A stretch of 64,000 nt of DNA. Source: Aidingimonas lacisalsi. Its GTDB lineage: Bacteria > Pseudomonadota > Gammaproteobacteria > Pseudomonadales > Halomonadaceae. The DNA is taken from assembly GCF_008079445.1 (NCBI RefSeq), contig NZ_VRYH01000002.1, positions 248,001-312,000 on the forward strand. Direction: 5' to 3'. This document shows positions 1 to 8,443 of the stretch, piece after piece. Numbering within the stretch: the stretch's first letter is position 1; each line of letters starts with the position of its first letter. A program made the translations under genes and the position numbers. The notes beneath the pieces are model-generated. The model did no database searches, was not told the DNA's origin, and worked only from the letters and a program-made list of their open reading frames with translations.

Positions 1-1
1 T

Positions 2-724
2 CTGGCGACGCCTGCCATCCTGGTGGACGACGTCCTGGGTCAGAATGCCTTGAATGATGCGACCGGACGCGGCTGGTGGATCGGTCGCCCGGTAGAGCTG
101 CCGAGCTCACGGCCCTTGCGGTTCCAGCATGGTGAGGATCTCGGTAGCCGATTTCGTCATTGGCCTTCCGAGCACATCATCAAGTGTCTCTTCTTCTATC
201 ACCCAGACGATCCGGTCGAGCTTAGGCTCGAGCAGGAAGCGCGCGTCCATCGCTTGTACGAAGCGGCATGTACCAATGGTTTGCAGCTATTGATCGAGGT
301 TATCCCGCCGTCGGATAGCCCTATCGACGATACAACGCTGCCGCGTAGCCTGATTCGTCTCTATGAACTCGGCATACGTCCCGACTGGTGGAAGCTGCCT
401 TCCATGTCCGAACAAGGTTGGCAAGCTGTCGGTGACATCATCGAGGAGCAAGATCCCCACTGTTGCGGTGTCGTTCTGCTGGGCCTGGATGCACCGATGG
501 GTCAGGTAAAGGAGAGCTTTGGTCTTGCCGCGAAGCACCCGCACTGCAAGGGCTTTACGGTCGGGCGCACCCTGTTCGCCCAGGTCTGCCGGGAATGGTT
601 GGCGGGGAAACTAACTGATGACGAGCTCGTGACCCATGTGGCGAGCAATTACGCGGAACTCATTCACGCATGGCATGCACTGCGCCAGCGCGACGATGCA
701 ACACACGTTGAGGAGAGAGGATAA
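2..724 (+). CDS. iolC: IolC C-terminal DUF2090 domain, 5'-truncated by the window edge
   Basis: The reading frame is open from base 2, so the gene begins upstream of the window. The visible 240 or so residues match the C-terminal DUF2090 aldolase-like domain that proteobacterial IolC carries after its PfkB sugar-kinase domain; GRGWWIGRPVELP near the start is typical. The full protein would phosphorylate 5-dehydro-2-deoxygluconate, and the C-terminal domain is thought to supply the following aldolase step (IolJ-like) in myo-inositol breakdown. The kinase part is not visible, so the fusion is inferred. iolA follows after 3 bp, which fits an iol operon. Confidence 0.85.
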   Translation: MATPAILVDDVLGQNALNDATGRGWWIGRPVELPSSRPLRFQHGEDLGSRFRHWPSEHIIKCLFFYHPDDPVELRLEQEARVHRLYEAACTNGLQLLIEVIPPSDSPIDDTTLPRSLIRLYELGIRPDWWKLPSMSEQGWQAVGDIIEEQDPHCCGVVLLGLDAPMGQVKESFGLAAKHPHCKGFTVGRTLFAQVCREWLAGKLTDDELVTHVASNYAELIHAWHALRQRDDATHVEERG

Positions 725-727
725 GTC

Positions 728-2230
728 ATGCGGACTCTGGGCAATTACGTCAATGGGCAGAACGTCGACAGCACAAGTGAAAGTACAGCGCCTGTCTACA
801 ATCCAGCCACGGGCGAGCAAACCTTACAAGTAGCGCTCTCCTCCGTTGAAGAAACGCTCAACGCCATCTCTGCCGCCGAGCAGGCTTTTGCGGGCTGGTC
901 GAAAATCACACCGCTCAAGCGGGCCCGTATCTTGTTCAAGTTCAAGGCCCTGGTCGAAGAACACGTCGATGAGCTGGCGCGGCTGATCGCCAGTGAGCAT
1001 GGCAAGGTGTTCTCCGACGCCAAGGGTGAAGTGACCCGCGGTCTGGAAGTCGTCGAATTCGCCTGTGGCATCCCGCATCTGCAGAAGGGCGAGCACTCCA
1101 TGAACGTCGGTACCGGCGTCGACAGCTACTCCATGATGCAGCCACTCGGGGTGTGCGCCGGTATCTCGCCATTCAACTTTCCGGCCATGGTGCCGATGTG
1201 GATGTTCCCCATCGCGCTGGCTTGTGGCAACACCTTCGTCATGAAGCCCTCCGAGAAGGATCCGTCCACACCGCTACGTCTGGCCGAGCTACTCAAGGAA
1301 GCCGGGTTGCCGGACGGGGTTTTCAATGTCGTCAACGGCGACAAGGAGGCCGTCGATGTACTGCTTACCGATGAACGCGTCGAGGCGGTCAGTTTTGTCG
1401 GCTCGACGCCGATCGCCGAGTATATCTATGCCACCGCATCCGCCCACGGCAAACGGGTTCAGGCACTGGGGGGTGCCAAGAATCATATGGTGATCATGCC
1501 CGATGCCGATCTCGACCAGGCGGTGGATGCCTTGATGGGGGCCGCTTACGGCTCGGCCGGCGAACGTTGCATGGCCATCTCGGTGGCAGTGCCGGTAGGC
1601 GAGGAAACGGCCGAGCGATTACGCGAGAAACTTGTGATCCAGCTCAACCAACTCAGCGTGGGCCCAGGACTGGTCGAAGGGCCGGATAACGACATGGGGC
1701 CTCTTGTCACCTGTGAGCACCTTGAGAAAGTCAAGGACTACATTCGCATCGGCGAGGAAGAAGGCGCTGAGCTGGTTATAGACGGTCGCTACACGTCTAT
1801 TCCAGGGGGCGAGGACGGTTACTTCATCGGAGGCTCGTTATTCGATCGCGTCACGCCCGGGATGCGCATCCACAGTGAGGAAATCTTTGGCCCCGTGCTC
1901 TGCATCGCACGTGCGGCAAGTTTCGATGAGGCCGTCTCGATAATCAACGAACACGAATACGGTAACGGTACGGCCATCTTTACTCGCGATGGCGATGCCG
2001 CTCGCCAGTTCTGTGAACAGATCCAGGTGGGCATGGTAGGCGTCAATGTTCCGATCCCGGTGCCCATGGCCTTCCATAGCTTTGGTGGCTGGAAGCGCTC
2101 ACTATTCGGTCCTCTCCACATGCATGGCCCCGATGGCGTGCGCTTCTATACACGCATGAAGACCATCACCCAGCGCTGGCCGGGCGGTATCCGTGAAGAG
2201 ACCAATCACTTCACGATGCCGACTCACTGA
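728..2230 (+). CDS. iolA: CoA-acylating methylmalonate-semialdehyde dehydrogenase
   Basis: This 500-residue aldehyde dehydrogenase converts malonate or methylmalonate semialdehyde to acetyl- or propionyl-CoA, the last step of inositol catabolism and also part of valine breakdown. The subfamily shows in the ISPFNFPAMVPMWM segment (about 146-159) and in GSAGERCMA with the nucleophile Cys281. Length is normal for MmsA/IolA. An SD-like GAGGAGAGGA lies just before the ATG and the gene starts 3 bp after iolC. Placement after iolC favours the inositol role, though one copy may serve valine as well. Confidence 0.93.
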   Translation: MRTLGNYVNGQNVDSTSESTAPVYNPATGEQTLQVALSSVEETLNAISAAEQAFAGWSKITPLKRARILFKFKALVEEHVDELARLIASEHGKVFSDAKGEVTRGLEVVEFACGIPHLQKGEHSMNVGTGVDSYSMMQPLGVCAGISPFNFPAMVPMWMFPIALACGNTFVMKPSEKDPSTPLRLAELLKEAGLPDGVFNVVNGDKEAVDVLLTDERVEAVSFVGSTPIAEYIYATASAHGKRVQALGGAKNHMVIMPDADLDQAVDALMGAAYGSAGERCMAISVAVPVGEETAERLREKLVIQLNQLSVGPGLVEGPDNDMGPLVTCEHLEKVKDYIRIGEEEGAELVIDGRYTSIPGGEDGYFIGGSLFDRVTPGMRIHSEEIFGPVLCIARAASFDEAVSIINEHEYGNGTAIFTRDGDAARQFCEQIQVGMVGVNVPIPVPMAFHSFGGWKRSLFGPLHMHGPDGVRFYTRMKTITQRWPGGIREETNHFTMPTH

Positions 2231-2273
2231 TCTGCGCGAGCGTGGCCTGATGACTTGGAAGGGGGTGAGACTT

Positions 2274-2963
2274 GTGGGCGATAAAACGGTACTGATCACG
2301 GGTGGGGCGTCTGGCATCGGATGTCAGACCGCTCAAAAATTCAGGGAAGAAGGCTATCGCATCGTCGTGGCCGACCTACATCGTGGCGCGGTGGAGCCGG
2401 ACCTGTTTATTCAAGCGGACTTGACGGATCCAAAAGCCAGGGAGTCCATCGTTGCGCAGATTGATCGGCTCGATGTGTTGGTGAACTGTGCCGGTGTCAA
2501 CCTGCAGGAAAAAGAGTGGGAGCTTACGGGGTTCGAAGCGTCCATGACAATCAACTGCACCGCCGTGTTCGACCTATCGACACGCTTGATCGACAAGCTG
2601 GGTGAGACGAAGGGTGCCATCATCAATATCGCCTCGATGTGGAGCTATTTCGGTTCGCCCAAGTCCCCCGGCTACAGCGCGAGCAAAGGGGCGATCGTCT
2701 CCCTCACCCGTTCGATGGCGGTTGCCTGGGCTGATAGGGGAGTGCGTGCGAATGCGGTGGCCCCCGGTTGGGTCAAGACCCGTATGACCGAGGCGGCACG
2801 CGCGGACAACACACGCTACGAGACGATTTCAGCACGTATCCCCATGCAGCGCTGGGCAGAACCGGAAGAAGTGGCAGCCGTCATCTTTTTCCTGAGCTCG
2901 AATGCCGCCTCTTACGTGAATGGCGCCATCATTCCCGTCGATGGAGGTTACATGGCGGGCTGA
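2274..2963 (+). CDS. SDR-family dehydrogenase/reductase, probably sugar-acid specific
   Basis: A classical short-chain dehydrogenase: cofactor motif TGGASGIG near the N-terminus, NCAGV, a serine in IASMWSY and the catalytic YSASK. I prefer the GTG start at 2274 because AAGGGGGTGAG sits just upstream; an in-frame ATG at 2250 has no SD-like sequence. It lies 43 bp after iolA and 53 bp before an IdnD-like dehydrogenase and a TRAP transporter, so it probably reduces or oxidises a keto-sugar acid (IdnO or gluconate 5-dehydrogenase type). The substrate is inferred from neighbours only. Confidence 0.85.
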   Translation: MGDKTVLITGGASGIGCQTAQKFREEGYRIVVADLHRGAVEPDLFIQADLTDPKARESIVAQIDRLDVLVNCAGVNLQEKEWELTGFEASMTINCTAVFDLSTRLIDKLGETKGAIINIASMWSYFGSPKSPGYSASKGAIVSLTRSMAVAWADRGVRANAVAPGWVKTRMTEAARADNTRYETISARIPMQRWAEPEEVAAVIFFLSSNAASYVNGAIIPVDGGYMAG

Positions 2964-3016
2964 GGCTGCTCGTACTTCAACGCCCTTTTGCGTTTTCGAA
3001 TTTAGATGGTGAAAGC

Positions 3017-4051
3017 ATGAAATCGTACGTGATTCACGGTCCCAGGGACCTACGCATCGATGAAAAGGAAGAACATAGCCTGGCAGAAGATGAGGTCCGC
3101 CTGGGTCTGGCATATGGCGGTATCTGTGGCTCCGACATGCATTATTACCAGGACGGTAAAGTCGGGCACTCGATCGTCAAGGATCCCATGGTGCTTGGTC
3201 ATGAGTTGACTGCTGTCGTATTGGAAGTGGGCCAGAGCGTCAACGGCGTTTCCGTGGGCGACCGGGTCGTCATCAATCCGTCGTTGCCTTGCGGCAAGTG
3301 CGCCATGTGTCGGCAAGGCGAAGAAAACGTCTGCTTCAACATGAAGTATCTCGGCAGCGCCGCCAAGCGACCACACACCCAAGGCGCCTTTGACGAACGC
3401 CCCGTGGTCAAGGATCACCAATGTGTCGTGCTGCCCGCCAATGCGGACCTCAAGCTGGCCGCGCTGGCCGAACCCTACGCCATCGCACTTCACGCCGCCA
3501 ACCTGGGCGACGTCGCTGGAAAACGTGTGTTGGTGACCGGGGCTGGGACGATCGGCACCCTCGCGGCGGTGGCGGCCCTGGAGCAAGGGGCCAGCGAAGT
3601 CCATGTATCCGATATTCACCAGGCGGCCCTGGAACGCGTTAGAAAGCTTGCTGACGTCCGCACGCTGGATGCCAGGGATGTCGAGGAACGTGTCGTTTCG
3701 GGGGAACTTGCATTCTTCGATGTCGTACTGGAAGCCTCAGGCGCACCACAAGCGTTCAATACGGCGCTGAAGGTGCTCATACCCAAGGGACGGTTGATCC
3801 AGGTCGGTTTCCTGGCGCCTGCGGAGTTGGACATGAATTCGATTCTGACCAAGGAGCTGATCATCAGGGGGGCGTACCGGTTCTTGAATGAATTCGAAAA
3901 GGCGGTCGAATCGGTGCTGGCCAAGCCCGCGCTTGTCGATGCCGTATCGGCCACATATGAATTCGGGGTTACGGACGAGGCATTCGAAGCGTCCCTGAAT
4001 AAACAGCAACACTTGAAAGTCATGATTCATCATGAAGCGTACGGTGCTTGA
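3017..4051 (+). CDS. idnD: Zinc-dependent alcohol dehydrogenase, L-idonate 5-dehydrogenase-like
   Basis: This is a 344-residue medium-chain dehydrogenase. The catalytic zinc region is GGICGSDMHYY and GHEL, the structural zinc site has four cysteines in PCGKCAMCRQGEENVC, and the NAD-binding loop is VTGAGTIGTLA. The whole pattern resembles L-idonate 5-dehydrogenase, which oxidises L-idonate to 5-ketogluconate. The frame is open further upstream, but the ATG at 3017 has GGTGAAAG in front and gives the normal N-terminus. An SDR precedes it and a TRAP transporter follows, as expected for a sugar-acid utilisation operon. Sorbitol/xylitol dehydrogenase-like specificity cannot be excluded. Confidence 0.82.
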   Translation: MKSYVIHGPRDLRIDEKEEHSLAEDEVRLGLAYGGICGSDMHYYQDGKVGHSIVKDPMVLGHELTAVVLEVGQSVNGVSVGDRVVINPSLPCGKCAMCRQGEENVCFNMKYLGSAAKRPHTQGAFDERPVVKDHQCVVLPANADLKLAALAEPYAIALHAANLGDVAGKRVLVTGAGTIGTLAAVAALEQGASEVHVSDIHQAALERVRKLADVRTLDARDVEERVVSGELAFFDVVLEASGAPQAFNTALKVLIPKGRLIQVGFLAPAELDMNSILTKELIIRGAYRFLNEFEKAVESVLAKPALVDAVSATYEFGVTDEAFEASLNKQQHLKVMIHHEAYGA

Positions 4052-4076
4052 TGAATGACGACATGAGGCGGCTCGT

Positions 4077-4571
4077 ATGTTGAATGTGCTTCGCTCCAGA
4101 ACGATGGAAGAGTGGCTCTCAGCGGCGCTGATGACGGTCGTGATTGCCTTGCTGGGACTCCAGGTTGTCTTGAGGTTCGGTTTTGACCGTAACTTGAGCT
4201 GGCTTGAAGAAGTGTCGCGCTACTTCTTCGTCTGGGCGATTTATTTCGGGTTCGTCATTGCCGCAGAGCAGAATCGGCATATACGCGTAACGTTTCATAT
4301 CTCGATGATGCCCGTGAAAATTCAAAAAATAATATTAACCATCGCCGATGCCGTGTGGCTTATTTTCAATATTGTGCTTATTTGGCAAGGCGGCAAGCTG
4401 TTTTATGAGTCGATGCAATTTCCCTACATCTCACAGACTACGGGTATCAATCTGGCATGGGTACAAGTGATCGTTCCTCTTGGCATGTTGTTTATTTCCG
4501 TGCGTGTCATTGGCTGTATGGTGTCTCGCTGGACGCATGGCTTGGACACAACCGACACTCGAGTTGACTGA
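4077..4571 (+). CDS. dctQ: TRAP transporter small permease, DctQ type
   Basis: A 164-residue protein with four hydrophobic segments and the motif LSWLEEVSRYFFVWAIYFG, which is diagnostic of DctQ/YiaM small TRAP subunits. It sits in the inner membrane and pairs with the large permease encoded 9 bp downstream. It begins 25 bp after the IdnD-like gene, so the transporter is probably co-transcribed with the two dehydrogenases and brings in their substrate. Confidence 0.93.
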   Translation: MLNVLRSRTMEEWLSAALMTVVIALLGLQVVLRFGFDRNLSWLEEVSRYFFVWAIYFGFVIAAEQNRHIRVTFHISMMPVKIQKIILTIADAVWLIFNIVLIWQGGKLFYESMQFPYISQTTGINLAWVQVIVPLGMLFISVRVIGCMVSRWTHGLDTTDTRVD

Positions 4572-4580
4572 AGGTACCCT

Positions 4581-5873
4581 ATGAGTCCCGCAATCATTCT
4601 TACCGTTGGCTTTATCGGCTTTTTGCTGCTCGGTGTGCCTGTCGCTGTTTCGATGGGGATGGCAGCGGTACTGAGCATGCTGCAATCCGGGTTGCCGCTA
4701 TCCTATGTCGTTCAGAGTGCCTATTCCGCCGTCAATGATTTCACGATCATAGCGGTCCCGATGTTCATTCTGGCCGGTGCCTTGATGGAAAAAGGCGGGC
4801 TGACGGAGCGACTTATCCTCTTCTCGCGTGCGTTGGTCGGGCCGGCGCCCGGAGGGCTCGCGACGGTGACTATCGTTGCGTGTACGCTATTTGCGGCTAT
4901 TTCAGGCTCCGGGCCTGCCACTACCGCAGCGATTGGCTCCATCATGATTCCCGCCATGATCAAGGAGTACAAGGATCGCGGATTTTCAAGTGCCATCACC
5001 GCGAGTGCGGGCGGTATCGGCGTGGTGATTCCTCCGTCGATCCCGATCATCATCTATGGCATAACATCGGAAACGTCGATCACTGCGCTCTTCGTCGCCG
5101 GGGCTATTCCCGGGCTCTTGTTGGCATTGGCGCTCTACCTGACGGTACTGGTCATCAGCAAGAAGCGAGGCTATGTCGCCCAGGACACGAGCAAACGGGA
5201 TGCCGCTGAAATATGGCGTACGGCAAAAGAGGCGAAGTGGTCTCTGTTTGCGCCGGTGATCATCCTTGGCGGTATCTACCTGGGGGTCTTTACCGTCACG
5301 GAAGCCTCGATCGTTGCCGTTTATTACGCACTTTTCGTGGGCACCTTCGTCCATCGAGCCATCAAATTACCCACGTTCATCGATAGCCTGGGCTACACCG
5401 CACGTGTCGCGGGTACCGTGATGCTGGTACTGGTGTCAGGGCGCATAGTTGGCCGTCTGCTCTCCATGTATCAGATTCCCCAGCAAGTATCGTCGCTCAT
5501 GCTATCGACCTTTACCGACCCCATCACGTTGATTCTGGTGGTCGTCGCGCTACTGATATTCGTTGGCATGTGGATGGAGACGCTTACGCAGATCATCATC
5601 CTGACGCCGCTTTTACTGCCCGTCGCCATGGGCGTCGATATCCATCCCGTTCAGTTTGGCATCATGTTCGTGATTGCCTGCGAAATAGGCTACTCCACAC
5701 CTCCGCTCGGGGTGAATCTGTTCGTTGCCAGCGAGATAGGAGAAACGACGATCGAGAAAGTCAGTTGGTCGTCATTACCTTTCATTGGCGCCGAGGTGGC
5801 GGTACTCCTCCTCGTTGCCTTTGTTCCCCAAATCAGCTTGGCATTGCCGGAGCTTCTGGGGCTGATTCGTTAA
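4581..5873 (+). CDS. dctM: TRAP transporter large permease, DctM type
   Basis: A 430-residue, highly hydrophobic protein with the DctM landmarks: LLGVPVAVSMG at the N-terminus, GLATVTIVACTLFAAISGSGPATTAA in the first repeat, IPPSIPIIIYG in the middle, and GYSTPPLGVNLFVAS near the C-terminus. It forms the sodium-driven translocation path of the TRAP system. It is preceded by dctQ (9-bp gap) and followed by the binding-protein gene (19-bp gap). Length and segment order are normal. Confidence 0.95.
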   Translation: MSPAIILTVGFIGFLLLGVPVAVSMGMAAVLSMLQSGLPLSYVVQSAYSAVNDFTIIAVPMFILAGALMEKGGLTERLILFSRALVGPAPGGLATVTIVACTLFAAISGSGPATTAAIGSIMIPAMIKEYKDRGFSSAITASAGGIGVVIPPSIPIIIYGITSETSITALFVAGAIPGLLLALALYLTVLVISKKRGYVAQDTSKRDAAEIWRTAKEAKWSLFAPVIILGGIYLGVFTVTEASIVAVYYALFVGTFVHRAIKLPTFIDSLGYTARVAGTVMLVLVSGRIVGRLLSMYQIPQQVSSLMLSTFTDPITLILVVVALLIFVGMWMETLTQIIILTPLLLPVAMGVDIHPVQFGIMFVIACEIGYSTPPLGVNLFVASEIGETTIEKVSWSSLPFIGAEVAVLLLVAFVPQISLALPELLGLIR

Positions 5874-5892
5874 CAACTAGAGAGGAATTACC

Positions 5893-6900
5893 ATGTCCTT
5901 TAAAAAAATAATGGCTGGTATAGGTGTATGCAGCCTGGGGTTCGCCAGCTCGGCTGTTTTCAGTGCAGATTTCAATATGCGACTGTCCCACGGGGACAAC
6001 GAAAGTAATCCGACGCACCATGCTGCTTTGAAGTTTCAGGAGCTGGTGGAGGAGTACAGCGACGGACGTATCGAGGTGGAAATTTATCCTTCCAACCAGT
6101 TGGGGGATGAACAGGAAGTTGCGCAGTCGATGCGCAGGGGCACTATTGAATCGGCGATTGTCTATACAGGCAATCTGGTGCCGCTGGCGCCTTCGGCCGG
6201 CGTGTTGATGCTGCCCTATGCGTTCACTTCATCGGAGGAGGCCTGGCCGGCCATGGATGCCTTGCAGGAGCCGCTCAACGAGCGCATCTCGAAGGAGGCC
6301 GGGGTGCGTGCCGTCGGGCTACTTGAAAAGGGCTTCAGGGTACTGACCACGGCGGAGGAACCCGTTCGTACATTGGACGATCTGGAGGGGCAGAATATTC
6401 GGGTCTCTCCCAACAACATCGCCATCGAGACCTTCAAGGCCTGGGGCATCGATCCCACACCCATGGCGTGGGCGGAAGTGTTCTCCGCGCTTCAGCAAGG
6501 CGTGATCGACGGCCAGGAGAACCCCTACACCACTGCTATTTCGAGTAACTTCTACGAAGTACAGGACTACATCACCGAAATCCATTACATGATGTGGACC
6601 GGGCCGTTGCTGGTCAGTGAGCAGTTCTATCAGCGCCTGCCGGACGATCTGCAGGACGCTGTTGATCGGGCTGGTGTGGAAACCGCCAACTATGAGCGTG
6701 AACTGTCCGCCAAGCTGACCGAAGAGGCCAAGAACGAGCTCGTCGACCTGGGTATGGAGCTGCTTGGGCCACCCGAAGACGAAGCCCAGTGGCAAGAAAA
6801 GGCCAAGGCCATCTGGCCGGAGTTCTACGAAGACATCGGTGGCGAAGAGTGGGCGCTCGAAGCTCAACGCATCATGGATGAAGCCATCAACAATCAATGA
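5893..6900 (+). CDS. dctP: TRAP transporter periplasmic substrate-binding protein, DctP type
   Basis: A 335-residue exported protein with an N-terminal signal peptide ending near AVFSA-DF. The conserved DctP pattern is present: KFQELVEEYSDGRIEVEIYPSNQLGDE, the NIRVSPN segment, and the GVIDGQENPYTT motif carrying residues that contact the carboxylate ligand. It delivers an organic or sugar acid to DctQM. The gene order Q-M-P and the neighbouring idonate-type dehydrogenases suggest a hexonate ligand, but the family also binds uronates and C4-dicarboxylates. A hairpin terminator follows directly. Confidence 0.94.
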   Translation: MSFKKIMAGIGVCSLGFASSAVFSADFNMRLSHGDNESNPTHHAALKFQELVEEYSDGRIEVEIYPSNQLGDEQEVAQSMRRGTIESAIVYTGNLVPLAPSAGVLMLPYAFTSSEEAWPAMDALQEPLNERISKEAGVRAVGLLEKGFRVLTTAEEPVRTLDDLEGQNIRVSPNNIAIETFKAWGIDPTPMAWAEVFSALQQGVIDGQENPYTTAISSNFYEVQDYITEIHYMMWTGPLLVSEQFYQRLPDDLQDAVDRAGVETANYERELSAKLTEEAKNELVDLGMELLGPPEDEAQWQEKAKAIWPEFYEDIGGEEWALEAQRIMDEAINNQ

Positions 6901-6908
6901 GCCAATTA

Positions 6909-6940
6909 GCTGCGGTGCAGCGCACCGCAGCGGTTTCCTA
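6909..6940 (+). terminator. Probable terminator of the iol/idn/dct operon
   Basis: Nine base pairs (GCTGCGGTG at 6909-6917 with CACCGCAGC at 6923-6931) close a 5-nt loop directly after the dctP stop, followed by GGTTTCC. The T-run is short, so termination may be incomplete. Confidence 0.6.
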
Positions 6941-7504
6941 TTGTGAGCCGGCCCTCGGCTCGCTGTGCAAGAAGACCCGATTCTCGCGCCAGGGGCTTTT
7001 CTTGGACTCTCTAATGATTCGCCCCTCAAGCTCTCTCGTAATTCCAAAGGCCTCTGGGCACCTAGTAAAATTTTGATTCTCTCGTTATACCTGCAGATTT
7101 AGGAGTACTCTCGCTGGGGCGCTTGGCCTTTGTGCGGGCGATTCTCGAGCTGAGTGATGAACAAGACCTTGTTCGATAGGGTAGACACGTTCATGAAAAG
7201 ATCCGTGACTTTGCACTCGAATGAGTTGTGGCGAACGGCACCGGCATCAGTGACTGGATGTGACCGATCACAGCAACAGTGATCTTGGCAAAGGAAAGCG
7301 GATGATCGTTGAAGGCGGCAAGCTGGGCACGCAATATCCAATCATCGTCCCGGGAGGACATGGACGCTTTGTGATCCAAGAATTAGGTAGCGGTACCGCT
7401 TCTGGTATCGGTGCTGCCTCCGGTCGCTGAAGAGAACGCTTTTGCCGATGATGAATATCGCTCAAATCCTGAGGGCACAGGTTGAAATGGGATATCTCTT
7501 CATT
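6941..7504. other. 564-bp gap without a recognisable gene
   Basis: The only open frames are short, overlap one another and have no start or SD that I can defend. A 12-bp palindrome, AGCGGTACCGCT (7389-7400), is the one clear structure and could be an operator half of a LacI-like site, or chance. In one + frame around 7283-7428 a stretch reads like protein (GTQYPIIVPGGHGRF) but lacks a start, so a decayed coding remnant is possible. Confidence 0.4.
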
Positions 7505-8227
7505 TCATTCCCATGACGTCCAGGCTTTAGTCGGTCGTCGAATGCGGCCTTCCTCATCCATCAACTCCACCAGATACTGGGCAGCCTGCTCGATATCAGC
7601 CACGATTGCTTGGTTTGCATCATCCCCTTTACCTTCTCGAATGGCGTTGAGAACAACAGCATGATAATTCTTTCGTTTCAATAATTTAACATATTCAGGT
7701 GTCACCAATGACAGCAAAGGGCCGCAACGGAGCCACAAATTTTCGATCATATCTGAGAGCGGAGGGATGGCAGCAATATGGTAGATATCAAAATGGAACC
7801 GCCGGTGTGCATCCAAATAGGCCTGGAAGTCTCGGTTTGCCACGGCATCTTCCATGACTTGGTAGAGACTTTCCAGATGCTGTACTTCGTTGGGTTCTGC
7901 TTTCTTGGCCGCTTCCAAAGCAGCGCGTCCCTCCAACTCGCAGCGAATGATTGTTAAATGACTTAACTCCTCTTCACTGATCTCCGGTACGATAGCTGAG
8001 CTCCGCGATCCTTGACGTAATACCCCCTGCGCGACCAAGCGCGATACGGCATCACGAACGGGCGTGATAGACGTGCCAAACGTCTTCGCTAGAAACCTCA
8101 GCGTTAACCCACTACCGGGCTCAAAGCGTCCCGAGAGTAATGCATCACGCAGTTGTGAGTGCGCTCGGTCCCACAATGGTTCGCGTTCCAGCTTTTGAAA
8201 TGGTGTGTCTTTGTGCGGATCGTCCAT
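7505..8227 (-). CDS. GntR-family regulator with FCD ligand domain
   Basis: About 240 residues. An N-terminal winged helix-turn-helix (RDALLSGRFEPGSGLTLRFLAKTFGTSITPVRDAVSRLVAQGVL) is followed by an all-helical FCD domain with the usual metal-site residues spread over RCELEGRAALEAA, DAHRRFHFDIY and HHAVVLNAI-like segments. I chose the ATG at 8227 because GGGAG lies 6 bp upstream; an in-frame GTG at 8248 is the alternative. The gene diverges from the tctCBA sugar-acid operon, and the palindrome at 8404-8425 is a good candidate for its binding site. Members of this subfamily usually respond to the substrate of the adjacent operon. Confidence 0.92.
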   Translation of the reverse strand: MDDPHKDTPFQKLEREPLWDRAHSQLRDALLSGRFEPGSGLTLRFLAKTFGTSITPVRDAVSRLVAQGVLRQGSRSSAIVPEISEEELSHLTIIRCELEGRAALEAAKKAEPNEVQHLESLYQVMEDAVANRDFQAYLDAHRRFHFDIYHIAAIPPLSDMIENLWLRCGPLLSLVTPEYVKLLKRKNYHAVVLNAIREGKGDDANQAIVADIEQAAQYLVELMDEEGRIRRPTKAWTSWE

Positions 8228-8375
8228 ATCGTCTCCCAACTCATTCACCTGCAGACATTAAACTGCTAGCGACATGATGTAGATCGTGTCTGTCAGTGAA
8301 AGCTTACCAGTCTGTCAGCTAACACCTCGAAGTCATGCGTTTAGGTTAATTACGACTAACGTCGAGGTTCCTGGA

Positions 8376-8425
8376 TTTGACAAAACACCACTGCGTGTTC
8401 GATGTTGTTTGTTATAACACACAAC
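8376..8425 (+). promoter_or_regulatory. Promoter region and probable GntR operator before tctC
   Basis: A near-perfect palindrome spans 8404-8425: the left arm GTTGTTTGTTA and the complement of the right arm agree at 10 of 11 positions about a central TA. It ends 18 bp before the tctC ATG. A TTGACA hexamer at 8377-8382 may be the -35 box, with a poor -10 near 8400. A repressor bound here would block transcription or initiation of the tct operon; the divergent GntR gene is the obvious candidate. Confidence 0.6.
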
Positions 8426-8443
8426 ACAAATGGAGAAAACCTG

